Shown: piece by piece, positions 23,088 through 30,251 of the stretch
How positions within the stretch are numbered: position 1 is the first letter of the stretch
Layout: every line of letters starts with the position of its first letter
DNA from: Bacillota bacterium
GTDB taxonomy: Bacteria; Bacillota; Clostridia; Christensenellales; Aristaeellaceae
Direction of reading: 5' to 3'
DNA length: 31,157 nucleotides
Assembly: GCA_023460055.1 (NCBI GenBank)
Contig: JAEWRJ010000082.1
Span: 1 to 31,157, forward strand
Translations under genes and position numbers: made by a program
The notes under the pieces: generated by a model
Told to the model about the DNA's origin: nothing
Databases searched by the model: none
What the model saw: only the letters and a program-made list of their open reading frames with translations

Positions 23088-24155
23088 TCATTCATCGAAT
23101 ACCGCTTCCCCAGAAAGCAAAAAGCTCTCCGGCAGCGCCTCAAATCCATGAGAAGGCTTGTGAAGGTACAGCTTTGAAAAAATGCTCCTGCGCCCGGCCT
23201 CATCGGTGACAGGGATCGGGCGATAATCCCCTTTCTCCCCGGTGACACAGGGAAGAACACGCAGGGCGGAGAGTCTCGGTGTTTCACCGCTCAGGTCATA
23301 AACAGCCTGAAACATGCCGGTCGAGGGATCCACATTGCTCATGGTGCCGAAGGTAAAATTTCCCGTACTGAAGAAAACAGGCTTGCCTTGATACAGCGCG
23401 ATGGGTTGAATGACGTGCGGATGATGGCCATAGATCAGGTCTATATCCAAAGTCCGCGCTTTGCGCGCGAAAGCGTACTGCGCAGGGCTGGGTTTCATAT
23501 GTGTTTCCCTGCCCCAATGCAGGCTCAGGATGATCAGCGAGCATCCTTTTTCGCGCAGGGCAGCGGCAGACGCTTTGATGTGTTTCACATCAGATTCCTG
23601 CGGATAGGTAAAACCGATCAAACCGATCCTGACCCCCTTGACCTCCGCTATCAGCTGCCGGTCAAAGCCGGAGGAAGCGCCGGGGCTTAATGTGCCGAAG
23701 TGTCCGATGCCGGCATCATCCAGCGCGGCCAATGTGTCGCGGTACCCTTGGGCAAAAAAATCCATCGCGTGGTTGTTGGCGGTATTGACCGCGTCAATGC
23801 CGCCCGATAAGAGGATCTGCGCATGGGCCGGATCGATCACCAGGGGGTAGCGTATATCCTTATGCCTTCTTGATCGGGTCATCGTGCCTTCAAGGTTGGC
23901 GATGGTCAGGTCATCCGCGTTCAATACATCCGCTACGAGGGAAAAGGGCCACTCGCCGCCCTTTTCCCGAACGACCTCGTGATAGCCGCTTTTGGCTTCC
24001 CGGTATTGAATCGCGTCACCAATACTGATATCTCCTGCAAAAGTCAGCGTCAGGATTTCATCGAAGGCCATGGCGGCATGTTGAAAAAGAAGATTCAACA
24101 GAAGGATACCTGCCAGCATCAGCGCCTTGAACATGCTGTTTCCTCTTCTTTTCAT
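23088..24155 (-). CDS. CapA-like metallophosphatase-fold protein (poly-gamma-glutamate synthesis family)
   Basis: A 355-residue exported protein of the CapA (PGA_cap) family. An N-terminal hydrophobic stretch (residues 9-29) ends in AMA-F, a likely signal peptidase site or anchor. The calcineurin-like metal residues appear in order: TFAGDISIGD, ANLEGTMT, NTANNHAMDF, LSLHWGRE, GHHPHVIQP and FFSTGNFTFG. CapA proteins act in poly-gamma-glutamate capsule export, but many relatives are stand-alone and their role is unknown; capB and capC are not seen here. Start 24155 (AAAGGA upstream) or 24134 (AGAGGA upstream) are both acceptable. It is divergent from zwf. Confidence 0.88.
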   Translation of the reverse strand: MKRRGNSMFKALMLAGILLLNLLFQHAAMAFDEILTLTFAGDISIGDAIQYREAKSGYHEVVREKGGEWPFSLVADVLNADDLTIANLEGTMTRSRRHKDIRYPLVIDPAHAQILLSGGIDAVNTANNHAMDFFAQGYRDTLAALDDAGIGHFGTLSPGASSGFDRQLIAEVKGVRIGLIGFTYPQESDVKHIKASAAALREKGCSLIILSLHWGRETHMKPSPAQYAFARKARTLDIDLIYGHHPHVIQPIALYQGKPVFFSTGNFTFGTMSNVDPSTGMFQAVYDLSGETPRLSALRVLPCVTGEKGDYRPIPVTDEAGRRSIFSKLYLHKPSHGFEALPESFLLSGEAVFDE

Positions 24156-24212
24156 ACAACCAATCCTTTCAATTCACAGCCTGTGCCGGATGGCCCGCCG
24201 CGGGGGTTGGCA

Positions 24213-24243
24213 TATTATAGCCCAAACAATGAAAAGTTGACAG
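24213..24243 (-). promoter_or_regulatory. Promoter of the CapA-like gene, copy 2 of the shared 31-bp element
   Basis: On the minus strand TGTCAA (24242-24237), 17-bp spacer, TATAAT (24219-24214); predicted start about 24207. See the matching element at 23018-23048. Confidence 0.7.
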
Positions 24244-24255
24244 ACATCAGGAGTA

Positions 24256-24269
24256 AAAACGCGCGTTTT
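24256..24269. promoter_or_regulatory. 14-bp palindrome between the capA-like and zwf promoters
   Basis: AAAACGCGCGTTTT is a perfect palindrome, upstream of both divergent promoters. It is of the size and symmetry of a dimeric repressor or activator site; no regulator is assigned. Confidence 0.4.
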
Positions 24270-24311
24270 CCCATAAAAAATAATATGACCTTACCGACTC
24301 CTCATTCAATA

Positions 24312-24341
24312 TTCGGCATATGCGCTCCCTTGGGGTATAAT
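24312..24341 (+). promoter_or_regulatory. Probable promoter of zwf
   Basis: TATAAT (24336-24341) with a weak -35 TTCGGC (24312-24317, spacer 18). Predicted start about 24348. Confidence 0.5.
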
Positions 24342-24400
24342 ACATTCGGGTTTTGAAAATTTCCTCGGCGCAGGGCCCGCGCGCCGGAAAGGATACCGCT

Positions 24401-25927
24401 TTGTTTGACCAAAGGGATGAGCTGCCAAAGGAGCCGCTGATACTCACTATCTTCGGCGCTACAGGTGATCTGACGCACAGAAAGCTGCTGCCAGCGCTCT
24501 ACCACCTGCGCGCGGAAAACAGGCTGCCCGAGCAGATCAGGATATTGTTGATCGGCCGCCGCGATCTGAGCGGCAGCGCCTACAGGGGGGACGCGGAAGC
24601 CGCGATCCGCCGCTATTCGCGCACCTCGCCGGATGAACAAAAGCTGAGCGGATTCCTTGACATCATCTCCTACTACAGGATGGAGTTTATCAGTGACCCG
24701 GAAAGCTACGCGGGCCTCAGCCGGCGGCTGAAGGAAGAAGAGGCGGCCATGTCCGTCCCCGCTGTCCGGCTGTTCTTCCTGGCCGTGGCGCCAGAGCACT
24801 TTGCCCCGATTGTGGAGCGCCTGCGCGATAAAGGCTTGGCCGAAAAGGGCAACGCCGACCACCGGGTGATGATTGAAAAGCCCTTCGGCTCGGACCTGGA
24901 AACAGCGCGCGCGCTTAACCGCACCATCTCAAAAGCCCTGGACGAAAAGCAGGTCTACCGCATCGACCACTATCTGGGCAAGGAGATGATCCGCAACATC
25001 CTGGCCATCCGCTTTGCCAACTCGCTGTTTGAGCCGCTGTGGAACCATCACTACATCGACAACATTCAGATCACCTCGTTTGAGACCCTGGGCGTCGAAG
25101 GGCGTGGCGGCTATTATGAGCAAGCGGGTATTCTTAAGGACATGCTTCAAAACCACCTGCTGCAGATGCTGGCCCTGATCACGATGGAGCCTCCCATCGA
25201 TCTGATGCCCGAATCCGTAAGGGATGAGAAGGTGAAGGCCTTAAAATCGCTGCGCCGCTTTGAGGATGAGAATTCCTGCGGCGGCATTGTCATGGGCCAG
25301 TACGGCGAAAACGAACAGGATGGGAAGCGCGTGCCCGGCTACCGGCAGGAGGAGGGCGTGGATGATGACTCCAGAACGCCCACCTATGTAGCCCTGCGCG
25401 CGCAGCTGGATAACTTCCGCTGGGGCGGCGTGCCCATCTACATCCGCGCCGGCAAGCGCCTGGACCGGGCGCGCACGCAGATCGTCATCGAGTTCAAACG
25501 CCTGCCTGGCGTCAACTTCTACAAAGAGTTCGAGGGCCAGCCGCCCAACCTGCTGGTGATCGAAGTACAGCCGGCGGAGGGCATGTATTTCCGCATCAAC
25601 TTGAAACGCCCGGGGACGGATTTTAACATGGAGCGCGTGGCGCTCAACTATGCCCAGCACAGGCGCTTCCAGGGCAACGTGCCGGAGGCCTATGAACAGC
25701 TGCTGCTGGAGGCCTACCGCGCCAATTCCTCCCTGTTTACCAGGTGGGATGAGCTGGAGTATTCCTGGCGCTTCATCGAGGGCATCGAGACCCACTGCCC
25801 GGCCAACCGGGCGGCCTTCCCCAACTATCCCGCGGGATCGCGGGGCCCCGAGGCGGCAGACCGCATGATCGAGCTGGATGGCCGCAGGTGGTGGGAAATC
25901 GACCTTGATCAGGACAACGCGGAATAA
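24401..25927 (+). CDS. zwf: Glucose-6-phosphate 1-dehydrogenase
   Basis: A 508-residue cytoplasmic enzyme oxidising glucose 6-phosphate to 6-phosphogluconolactone with NADP, the entry step of the oxidative pentose phosphate pathway. It shows nucleotide-binding GATGDLTHRKLLPALYHL (19-36), active-site RIDHYLGKEM near residue 187, and YYEQAGILKDMLQNHLLQML. No ATG fits. TTG 24401 is preferred because GGAAAGG lies 7 nt upstream; TTG 24353 would add 16 residues but is only 5 nt from the predicted transcript start. The gene is followed after 15 bp by a cyclase-family hydrolase; no pgl or gnd gene is in view. Confidence 0.94.
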   Translation: MFDQRDELPKEPLILTIFGATGDLTHRKLLPALYHLRAENRLPEQIRILLIGRRDLSGSAYRGDAEAAIRRYSRTSPDEQKLSGFLDIISYYRMEFISDPESYAGLSRRLKEEEAAMSVPAVRLFFLAVAPEHFAPIVERLRDKGLAEKGNADHRVMIEKPFGSDLETARALNRTISKALDEKQVYRIDHYLGKEMIRNILAIRFANSLFEPLWNHHYIDNIQITSFETLGVEGRGGYYEQAGILKDMLQNHLLQMLALITMEPPIDLMPESVRDEKVKALKSLRRFEDENSCGGIVMGQYGENEQDGKRVPGYRQEEGVDDDSRTPTYVALRAQLDNFRWGGVPIYIRAGKRLDRARTQIVIEFKRLPGVNFYKEFEGQPPNLLVIEVQPAEGMYFRINLKRPGTDFNMERVALNYAQHRRFQGNVPEAYEQLLLEAYRANSSLFTRWDELEYSWRFIEGIETHCPANRAAFPNYPAGSRGPEAADRMIELDGRRWWEIDLDQDNAE

Positions 25928-25942
25928 GAAGGAGAACAGCAT

Positions 25943-26575
25943 ATGCGCATCATCGATATTTCCATGCCCATCAGGGGGGATATGCCCACCTACAAGGAAA
26001 GGCCCGAGAAGGCTCCCCTGCATACATGGGCGGCCAGGCTGCCCCACGACAGCGTCAACGAATCCGTCTACACCATCAATGTGCATACCGGCACCCATCT
26101 GGATGCTCCCTTGCACATGACGGATGGTGACGCCTCTGTCGATACGGCTCTGCCGCTGGAGCGCCTGATCACCAAAGCGAGGGTGTTCGATCTCACCCAT
26201 ATTGAAGAATCCATTGAAGACAAGGACCTCCGGGACCTGGGCATTGAGGCGGGCGAGTTCGTGCTGCTGAAAACCGCCAATTCCTACGACCCCCGAAGCG
26301 GAGGCACTTCGTTTGTCTACCTCAGGGAAAGCGGCGCCAGATATCTGGCCGAGAAGATGATCAGCGGCGTGGGCATTGATGCCCTGGGCATCGAGCGGGA
26401 CCAGCCCGGCCACCTGAGCCACCACCCGCTGATGGACAAGGGCATCATCATCCTGGAGGGCCTGATCCTCAAAGACGCCCCCGCCGGCAGCTATACCCTG
26501 ATCGCTCTGCCGCTGAAATTGGTAGGCGCTGAAGGCGCGCCGGTCAGGGCAGTGCTGGTTGAGGGCCTCTTGTAA
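25943..26575 (+). CDS. Cyclase-family metal-dependent hydrolase (kynurenine formamidase-like)
   Basis: A 210-residue enzyme of the Cyclase family. The metal motif HTGTHLDAPLH supplies H48, H52, D54 and H58, the ligands of kynurenine formamidases and isatin hydrolases, and GVGIDALGIERD is the conserved second block. Members hydrolyse amides or cyclic amides and lactams; the substrate here is unknown. AAGGAG lies 9 nt before ATG 25943, and the gene starts 15 bp after zwf, so it is cotranscribed. A tryptophan catabolic context is absent, which argues against naming it kynB. Confidence 0.88.
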   Translation: MRIIDISMPIRGDMPTYKERPEKAPLHTWAARLPHDSVNESVYTINVHTGTHLDAPLHMTDGDASVDTALPLERLITKARVFDLTHIEESIEDKDLRDLGIEAGEFVLLKTANSYDPRSGGTSFVYLRESGARYLAEKMISGVGIDALGIERDQPGHLSHHPLMDKGIIILEGLILKDAPAGSYTLIALPLKLVGAEGAPVRAVLVEGLL

Positions 26576-26605
26576 GGCAATCGACTTCAATTGCCGGTAT
26601 GCTTA

Positions 26606-26634
26606 AGCCGCCCTTTCGATTGACGAGGGCGGTT
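26606..26634 (+). terminator. Possible terminator of the zwf unit
   Basis: AGCCGCCCT (26606-26614) pairs with AGGGCGGTT (26626-26634), nine pairs with one G-T, 11-nt loop. The tail GCTTTA is poor in T. Confidence 0.45.
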
Positions 26635-26904
26635 GCTTTATGGTCATTGGGTCGTCGGCGCTTGCGGAACACGGCATCGATGGCGCAATTAATATGTATT
26701 CCGGGCTCTATAACAACCCTTTCTAATCTGAGGCAAGTACCGAAGAAGAATGTTCGGGTTATCATTGCCGCCGTCTTTCATTTTCATCATACGCAGTAAG
26801 AGAGCCCTTTCCAACCATGATAGGTCGGAATGGGCTTGAAATTCTTCCCTGCAAGGAAGAAGTTCGATGCAAGCAATGAAAGCTGTCAAAATTCAACCGC
26901 ATCT

Positions 26905-26932
26905 AACTTTCCCGGCTTTTTGCCCGTATAAT
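26905..26932 (+). promoter_or_regulatory. Promoter of ECF module 1, possibly autoregulated
   Basis: CGTATAAT at 26925-26932 can be read two ways: a sigma-A TATAAT with a poor -35 (TAACTT, spacer 17), or an ECF-type promoter with AAC (26905-26907), 17 nt and CGTA (26925-26928). The second fits the AAC/CGT pattern of extracytoplasmic-function promoters. The leader would be about 45-50 nt. Confidence 0.5.
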
Positions 26933-26984
26933 ATATGAAAGCAAGTGATGCATCCATGCTTATCGAAAACCCAGAGGAGAAATC

Positions 26985-27464
26985 ATGATTTCCGACGATC
27001 ACTTCACTCAGGAGACGATTGCGTTGACCCCGTCGCTTTACCGGATATCCATGAGTATCCTGCGGCATGAGGCCGACTGCCGGGACGCCGTGCAGCAAGC
27101 CCTGCTGAATGTGTGGGCAGCCCGCGGACGGCTGGAGGAGACACGATTCCGCGCGTACCTGACGCGTGCCGTCATCAACGAATGCCGGAACATCCAACGC
27201 AAGCGCATGCGCGAGACCCCGATTGATGAAATGCCGGACATAGAATACGTGATGCAGCCGGAGCAATCAGAACTGCGGGAGGCCATTGACCTCTTGCCGG
27301 AATCCCTTCGCATGCCGCTCTTGCTGCACTACATGGAATGCTTCAATGAAAAGGAAACCGCCGCCGCGCTTGGCATCACCGTCGTCGCAGTCAAAAACAG
27401 GCTGTTCCGCGCGCGAAAGATACTGAAACAACAGCTGAAGGATTGGGAGGTTGCACCGCAATGA
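26985..27464 (+). CDS. ECF-family RNA polymerase sigma factor (module 1)
   Basis: A 159-residue sigma-70 factor of the ECF group. Region 2 occupies about residues 12-78, with SILRHEADCRDAVQQALLNV and FRAYLTRAVINECRNIQRK (-10 recognition and core binding). Region 4 occupies about 95-152, with LPESLRMPLLLHYMECF and a helix-turn-helix ETAAALGITVVAVKNRLFRA (-35 recognition). No regions 1 or 3 are present, as expected. AGAGGAGAA precedes ATG 26985. The stop codon overlaps the next gene by 4 bp (ATGA), so the membrane protein downstream is its probable anti-sigma factor. Confidence 0.93.
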   Translation: MISDDHFTQETIALTPSLYRISMSILRHEADCRDAVQQALLNVWAARGRLEETRFRAYLTRAVINECRNIQRKRMRETPIDEMPDIEYVMQPEQSELREAIDLLPESLRMPLLLHYMECFNEKETAAALGITVVAVKNRLFRARKILKQQLKDWEVAPQ

Positions 27465-29524
27465 AAAAGAACGCGCTGAACAACGAGCGCCTGCAAGCGC
27501 TATTCCCCCAAACGCCCCAAGCTTTCAGCGACTTTGTTGAGCACAGGCTCAACGACCTGAAAGCAGGAAAGGAGACCCCTGTCGTGAAAAAGAAACTGAG
27601 TATGGGCCTCATACTGGCCCTAGCATTGGTCCTGTTGGTGACTGCTGCCGCCGTAGCGGCCATCATCTCCCCGACGGCTGAATTCTTTGGCTTCCTTTAT
27701 GGCAAGGAGAAGCAGGAGGTGCTGCTCAAGGGCGACATCGCGGCCATTGGCCAGGTGCGTGCGGTTGGCGACCTGGAAGTGACCCTGGAGGATGTCGTTT
27801 ACCAGGCGGAAGGCGATATGACCGGGCTGTACGGCACAGGTATCATTGCCCCGAAGGTAGGCAGCAAGGTGGTGCTGATCCCTGAGGATTACAGCCCCGC
27901 ATCGCCTGCGGGCTACACACTGCACTATGGCAAGGATGAGGAGGTACCCGAGGACGCGCCCACCTACCTGGAGCAAGCGGAAAAGACCGACTCGAAACTG
28001 CTGCAGGTTTCGGTTCGACCGGATAGCCTAACGATCGCGGACAAGCGGGTGGATGTTGACGTCGGATACAGCCTGCTGCCCTTGTCCGACGGCCGCGTCC
28101 GCTTCGCATTCGAATTGGCAGGGCCCGGTGTACTGCGCGCAAGCGACTACCTCCTGAGGATGGACCTGGTCTGGTTTGATCTGGACGAGCAGGGAGAGCC
28201 GGTGGGCGATGTGAAGATAGACAGCTGGGACGTCCTTGTCATGCCGCAGCTATCAGAAACAGCCAAGGCCGCCATCGCAGCCCAGACCCCGGTGCCTGAG
28301 CCCACGGCGGCCCCTGCTGCAGTCCCCGGCGCTATCCTGATGGTTGGCCAGCACTGGTCGGAGCATGAGAAATACACAGCCGCGCATCCCGAGCGCAGCG
28401 CCCAGAACATCGCTCTGGAATACGGCGAGTGGTACGACTTCATCGCGAACCCCGAAAACGTATGGGACGTGGGCTTCTTCTTCCTGGAGGATGGCAGCCT
28501 GGACGCCCTGATCAAGGACGGGCGCATCCTGGACCTTTCGGACAACGAAAGCATCATGGCCAAGGTAAACGACCTCTATCCCAGGGTGCAGGAAGCCCTA
28601 GCCCGCGATGGCAAGACCTATGCCGTGCCCCACGCAGTCTTTGGGGGGCACAACGGTCTGGCAGCCATCGATGAGGACACCTGGAAAGAGCTTGGCTGGG
28701 ATTTCAGCAAAGCGCCCAGGACCTTTGAAGAACTGGCCGCTCTGGCTGAGGAATACATGGCCCTGCCCCTGGAGACCCGCCGCGGCACCCGCTTCCTGGG
28801 GGAAGGGGAAACTGCTGCGGAGACCCGCCGCACGCTGCTCCGCGAACTGGTTAATACAGCCTATGCGGAAGCCATGGCAATGGGAGACCCCGGGGCCATT
28901 GACGCCACGGCATTGCGGGAAGGCCTTGCGCAGATCGAAGCGGCCAGCAGGGTTCTGGGTGAAAAACAGGCGTCCAGGGACGCCAAGGGGAAAATGCGCG
29001 CCCTCATCTTTGAAGGCTGGCCCTACGTGGATGCCCATGGCCGCAGGCAGCTGAGCCTTCGCCTGGGAGACGCGCCTGCCTTCACTCAGCGCCTGGGCGT
29101 ATGCGTCATCAACGCCGACGCCCCCAACAAACAGGCTGCCATCCAGTACGTTGAGTGGCTTGTGGGCAACACCAACGCCCAGTTCCTGCCCATGCTAAGC
29201 GCCGTCATGACAGCGCCGGAAATCGCCAAAATGAGCGTTGAACAGAACATTCTGGATTACAGTATGAGCAGCCTTATCCAGGCCGGTATCAGCCAGGAAG
29301 ACCTGGCCCAGGTTGAGAAGCTCAAGGGCATGCTGGCAAGCGGCGATGTCAGCAAATACGGCCCGGAGGAAGCCGGACTGGCCCGCTTCCGCCAGGAAGT
29401 CGCCCCCTATATGACCATCATGACAAGCCCCTACCCCGTGACCTATGACATCCAGCAGGATTACCTGGACGGCAAGCTGGACGCGGACGCATTCATCGAC
29501 GCGCTTCAGGAGGCGGCGAAATAG
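27461..29524 (+). CDS. Membrane anti-sigma-like protein fused to an extracellular solute-binding-protein domain
   Basis: A 687-residue protein cotranslated with the ECF sigma factor. Residues 1-45 are a short charged cytosolic head, the probable sigma-holding part. A single membrane span covers about 46-69 after VKKKLSMGL. Residues 70-265 form a beta-rich outer domain of unknown function. A Pro/Ala linker (TPVPEPTAAPAAVPG, 276-290) leads to residues 290-687, which resemble an ABC extracellular solute-binding protein (family 1): DGKTYAVPHAVFGG, IDEDTWKELGWDF, PRTFEELAALAEEY, and KQAAIQYVEWLVGN are in the expected order. No ABC genes are adjacent, so it looks like a receptor rather than a transporter subunit. 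ATG 27461 follows GGGAGG at 10 nt. The anti-sigma role is inferred from position and topology; no ASD/RsiW zinc motif is visible. Confidence 0.75.
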   Translation: MKKNALNNERLQALFPQTPQAFSDFVEHRLNDLKAGKETPVVKKKLSMGLILALALVLLVTAAAVAAIISPTAEFFGFLYGKEKQEVLLKGDIAAIGQVRAVGDLEVTLEDVVYQAEGDMTGLYGTGIIAPKVGSKVVLIPEDYSPASPAGYTLHYGKDEEVPEDAPTYLEQAEKTDSKLLQVSVRPDSLTIADKRVDVDVGYSLLPLSDGRVRFAFELAGPGVLRASDYLLRMDLVWFDLDEQGEPVGDVKIDSWDVLVMPQLSETAKAAIAAQTPVPEPTAAPAAVPGAILMVGQHWSEHEKYTAAHPERSAQNIALEYGEWYDFIANPENVWDVGFFFLEDGSLDALIKDGRILDLSDNESIMAKVNDLYPRVQEALARDGKTYAVPHAVFGGHNGLAAIDEDTWKELGWDFSKAPRTFEELAALAEEYMALPLETRRGTRFLGEGETAAETRRTLLRELVNTAYAEAMAMGDPGAIDATALREGLAQIEAASRVLGEKQASRDAKGKMRALIFEGWPYVDAHGRRQLSLRLGDAPAFTQRLGVCVINADAPNKQAAIQYVEWLVGNTNAQFLPMLSAVMTAPEIAKMSVEQNILDYSMSSLIQAGISQEDLAQVEKLKGMLASGDVSKYGPEEAGLARFRQEVAPYMTIMTSPYPVTYDIQQDYLDGKLDADAFIDALQEAAK

Positions 29525-29580
29525 ATCACAGAAGCTGCTGCGGCTGAATCAGTCAGACGTTTGGTTTGACACTGCACCAT

Positions 29581-29623
29581 GACCAAAGGGCTGCCACAGG
29601 AAAAGGCAGCCCTTTGGTCTTTT
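29581..29623 (+). terminator. Intrinsic terminator after ECF module 1
   Basis: Perfect 15-bp stem, arms 29581-29595 and 29605-29619 (GACCAAAGGGCTGCC and its complement), 9-nt loop, then four T and GTT. Confidence 0.9.
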
Positions 29624-29729
29624 GTTATATAATGAAATATGCGATTATTAGCCCGGCAAAAACTATTTCTTTCATCCGGGTTGCATCAAGCCCGCTTTAT
29701 TCCGTCTTATAGGTGAAAGGAGGTGCGAC

Positions 29730-30251
29730 ATGCCCAACACTGCGGTTCCAAGCGAAGCAAATGAAAAGAAGCTGGAAGAATGGATTGCGGAGTACAGCAG
29801 CGCTGTGCTGAAGCTTTGCTTCGTATACCTCGCTGACGCCGAAATGGCGAAGGATGCCATGCAGGATACCTTTGTGAAGGTATGGAGAAGAATGGAGCAA
29901 TTTCAAAACCGGCATGAGCTGTCCGAAAAGGCCTGGATTATGAAGATTGCCTTGAATACATGCAGGGATTACAAACGGACGGCCTGGTTCCGGCATATCG
30001 ACATGCGAACATCAATCGAAGAACTGCCGGAGCCTATGGCCCCTACGACTGACATATCCCGTGAGTTGTTCATGGACGTCATGAATTTGCCTGTGAAGTA
30101 CAAGCAGGTGATTCTGCTGCATCATTTCCAGAACTTGAACCAGTCTGAGACCGCGCAAGCGCTTGGAATCAGCCGCACATCCGTATCGAAGCGTTTGAAG
30201 AAAGCCTATGGAATGCTTCAGTTTGAACCTAAGAAGGAGGGGACACCATGA
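29730..30251 (+). CDS. ECF-family RNA polymerase sigma factor (module 2)
   Basis: A 173-residue ECF sigma factor. Region 2 (about residues 18-85) has CFVYLADAEMAKDAMQDTFV and AWIMKIALNTCRDYKR; region 4 (about 110-165) has NLPVKYKQVILLHHFQNL and helix-turn-helix ETAQALGISRTSVSKRLKKA. AAAGGAGGT lies 5 nt before ATG 29730. The stop overlaps the next ATG by 4 bp, just as in module 1. No clear promoter is seen in the 106 bp after the terminator; TTGCAT and TTATAG at 29684-29711 are too far apart (spacer 20-21) for confidence. Confidence 0.93.
   Translation: MPNTAVPSEANEKKLEEWIAEYSSAVLKLCFVYLADAEMAKDAMQDTFVKVWRRMEQFQNRHELSEKAWIMKIALNTCRDYKRTAWFRHIDMRTSIEELPEPMAPTTDISRELFMDVMNLPVKYKQVILLHHFQNLNQSETAQALGISRTSVSKRLKKAYGMLQFEPKKEGTP

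Larger units (their letters stand above)
26576..26984. other. 409-bp gap without a supportable gene
   Basis: It contains the weak terminator of the zwf unit, a 7-bp stem-loop TTCTTCC / GGAAGAA (26842-26861), and the ECF-module promoter near its right end. Short open frames on both strands have no ribosome binding sites and resemble nothing known to me. A degraded mobile element cannot be excluded, as base composition is lower in GC than in the flanking genes. Confidence 0.5.

Noticed and set aside
25241..26590. 449-codon open frame opposite zwf and the cyclase gene
   Set aside because: Antisense artefact of GC-rich third positions; the plus-strand proteins are unambiguous.
26544..26889. Short minus-strand open frames in the gap before ECF module 1
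   Set aside because: No ribosome binding site and no recognisable sequence; kept only as a possible remnant in the gap description.
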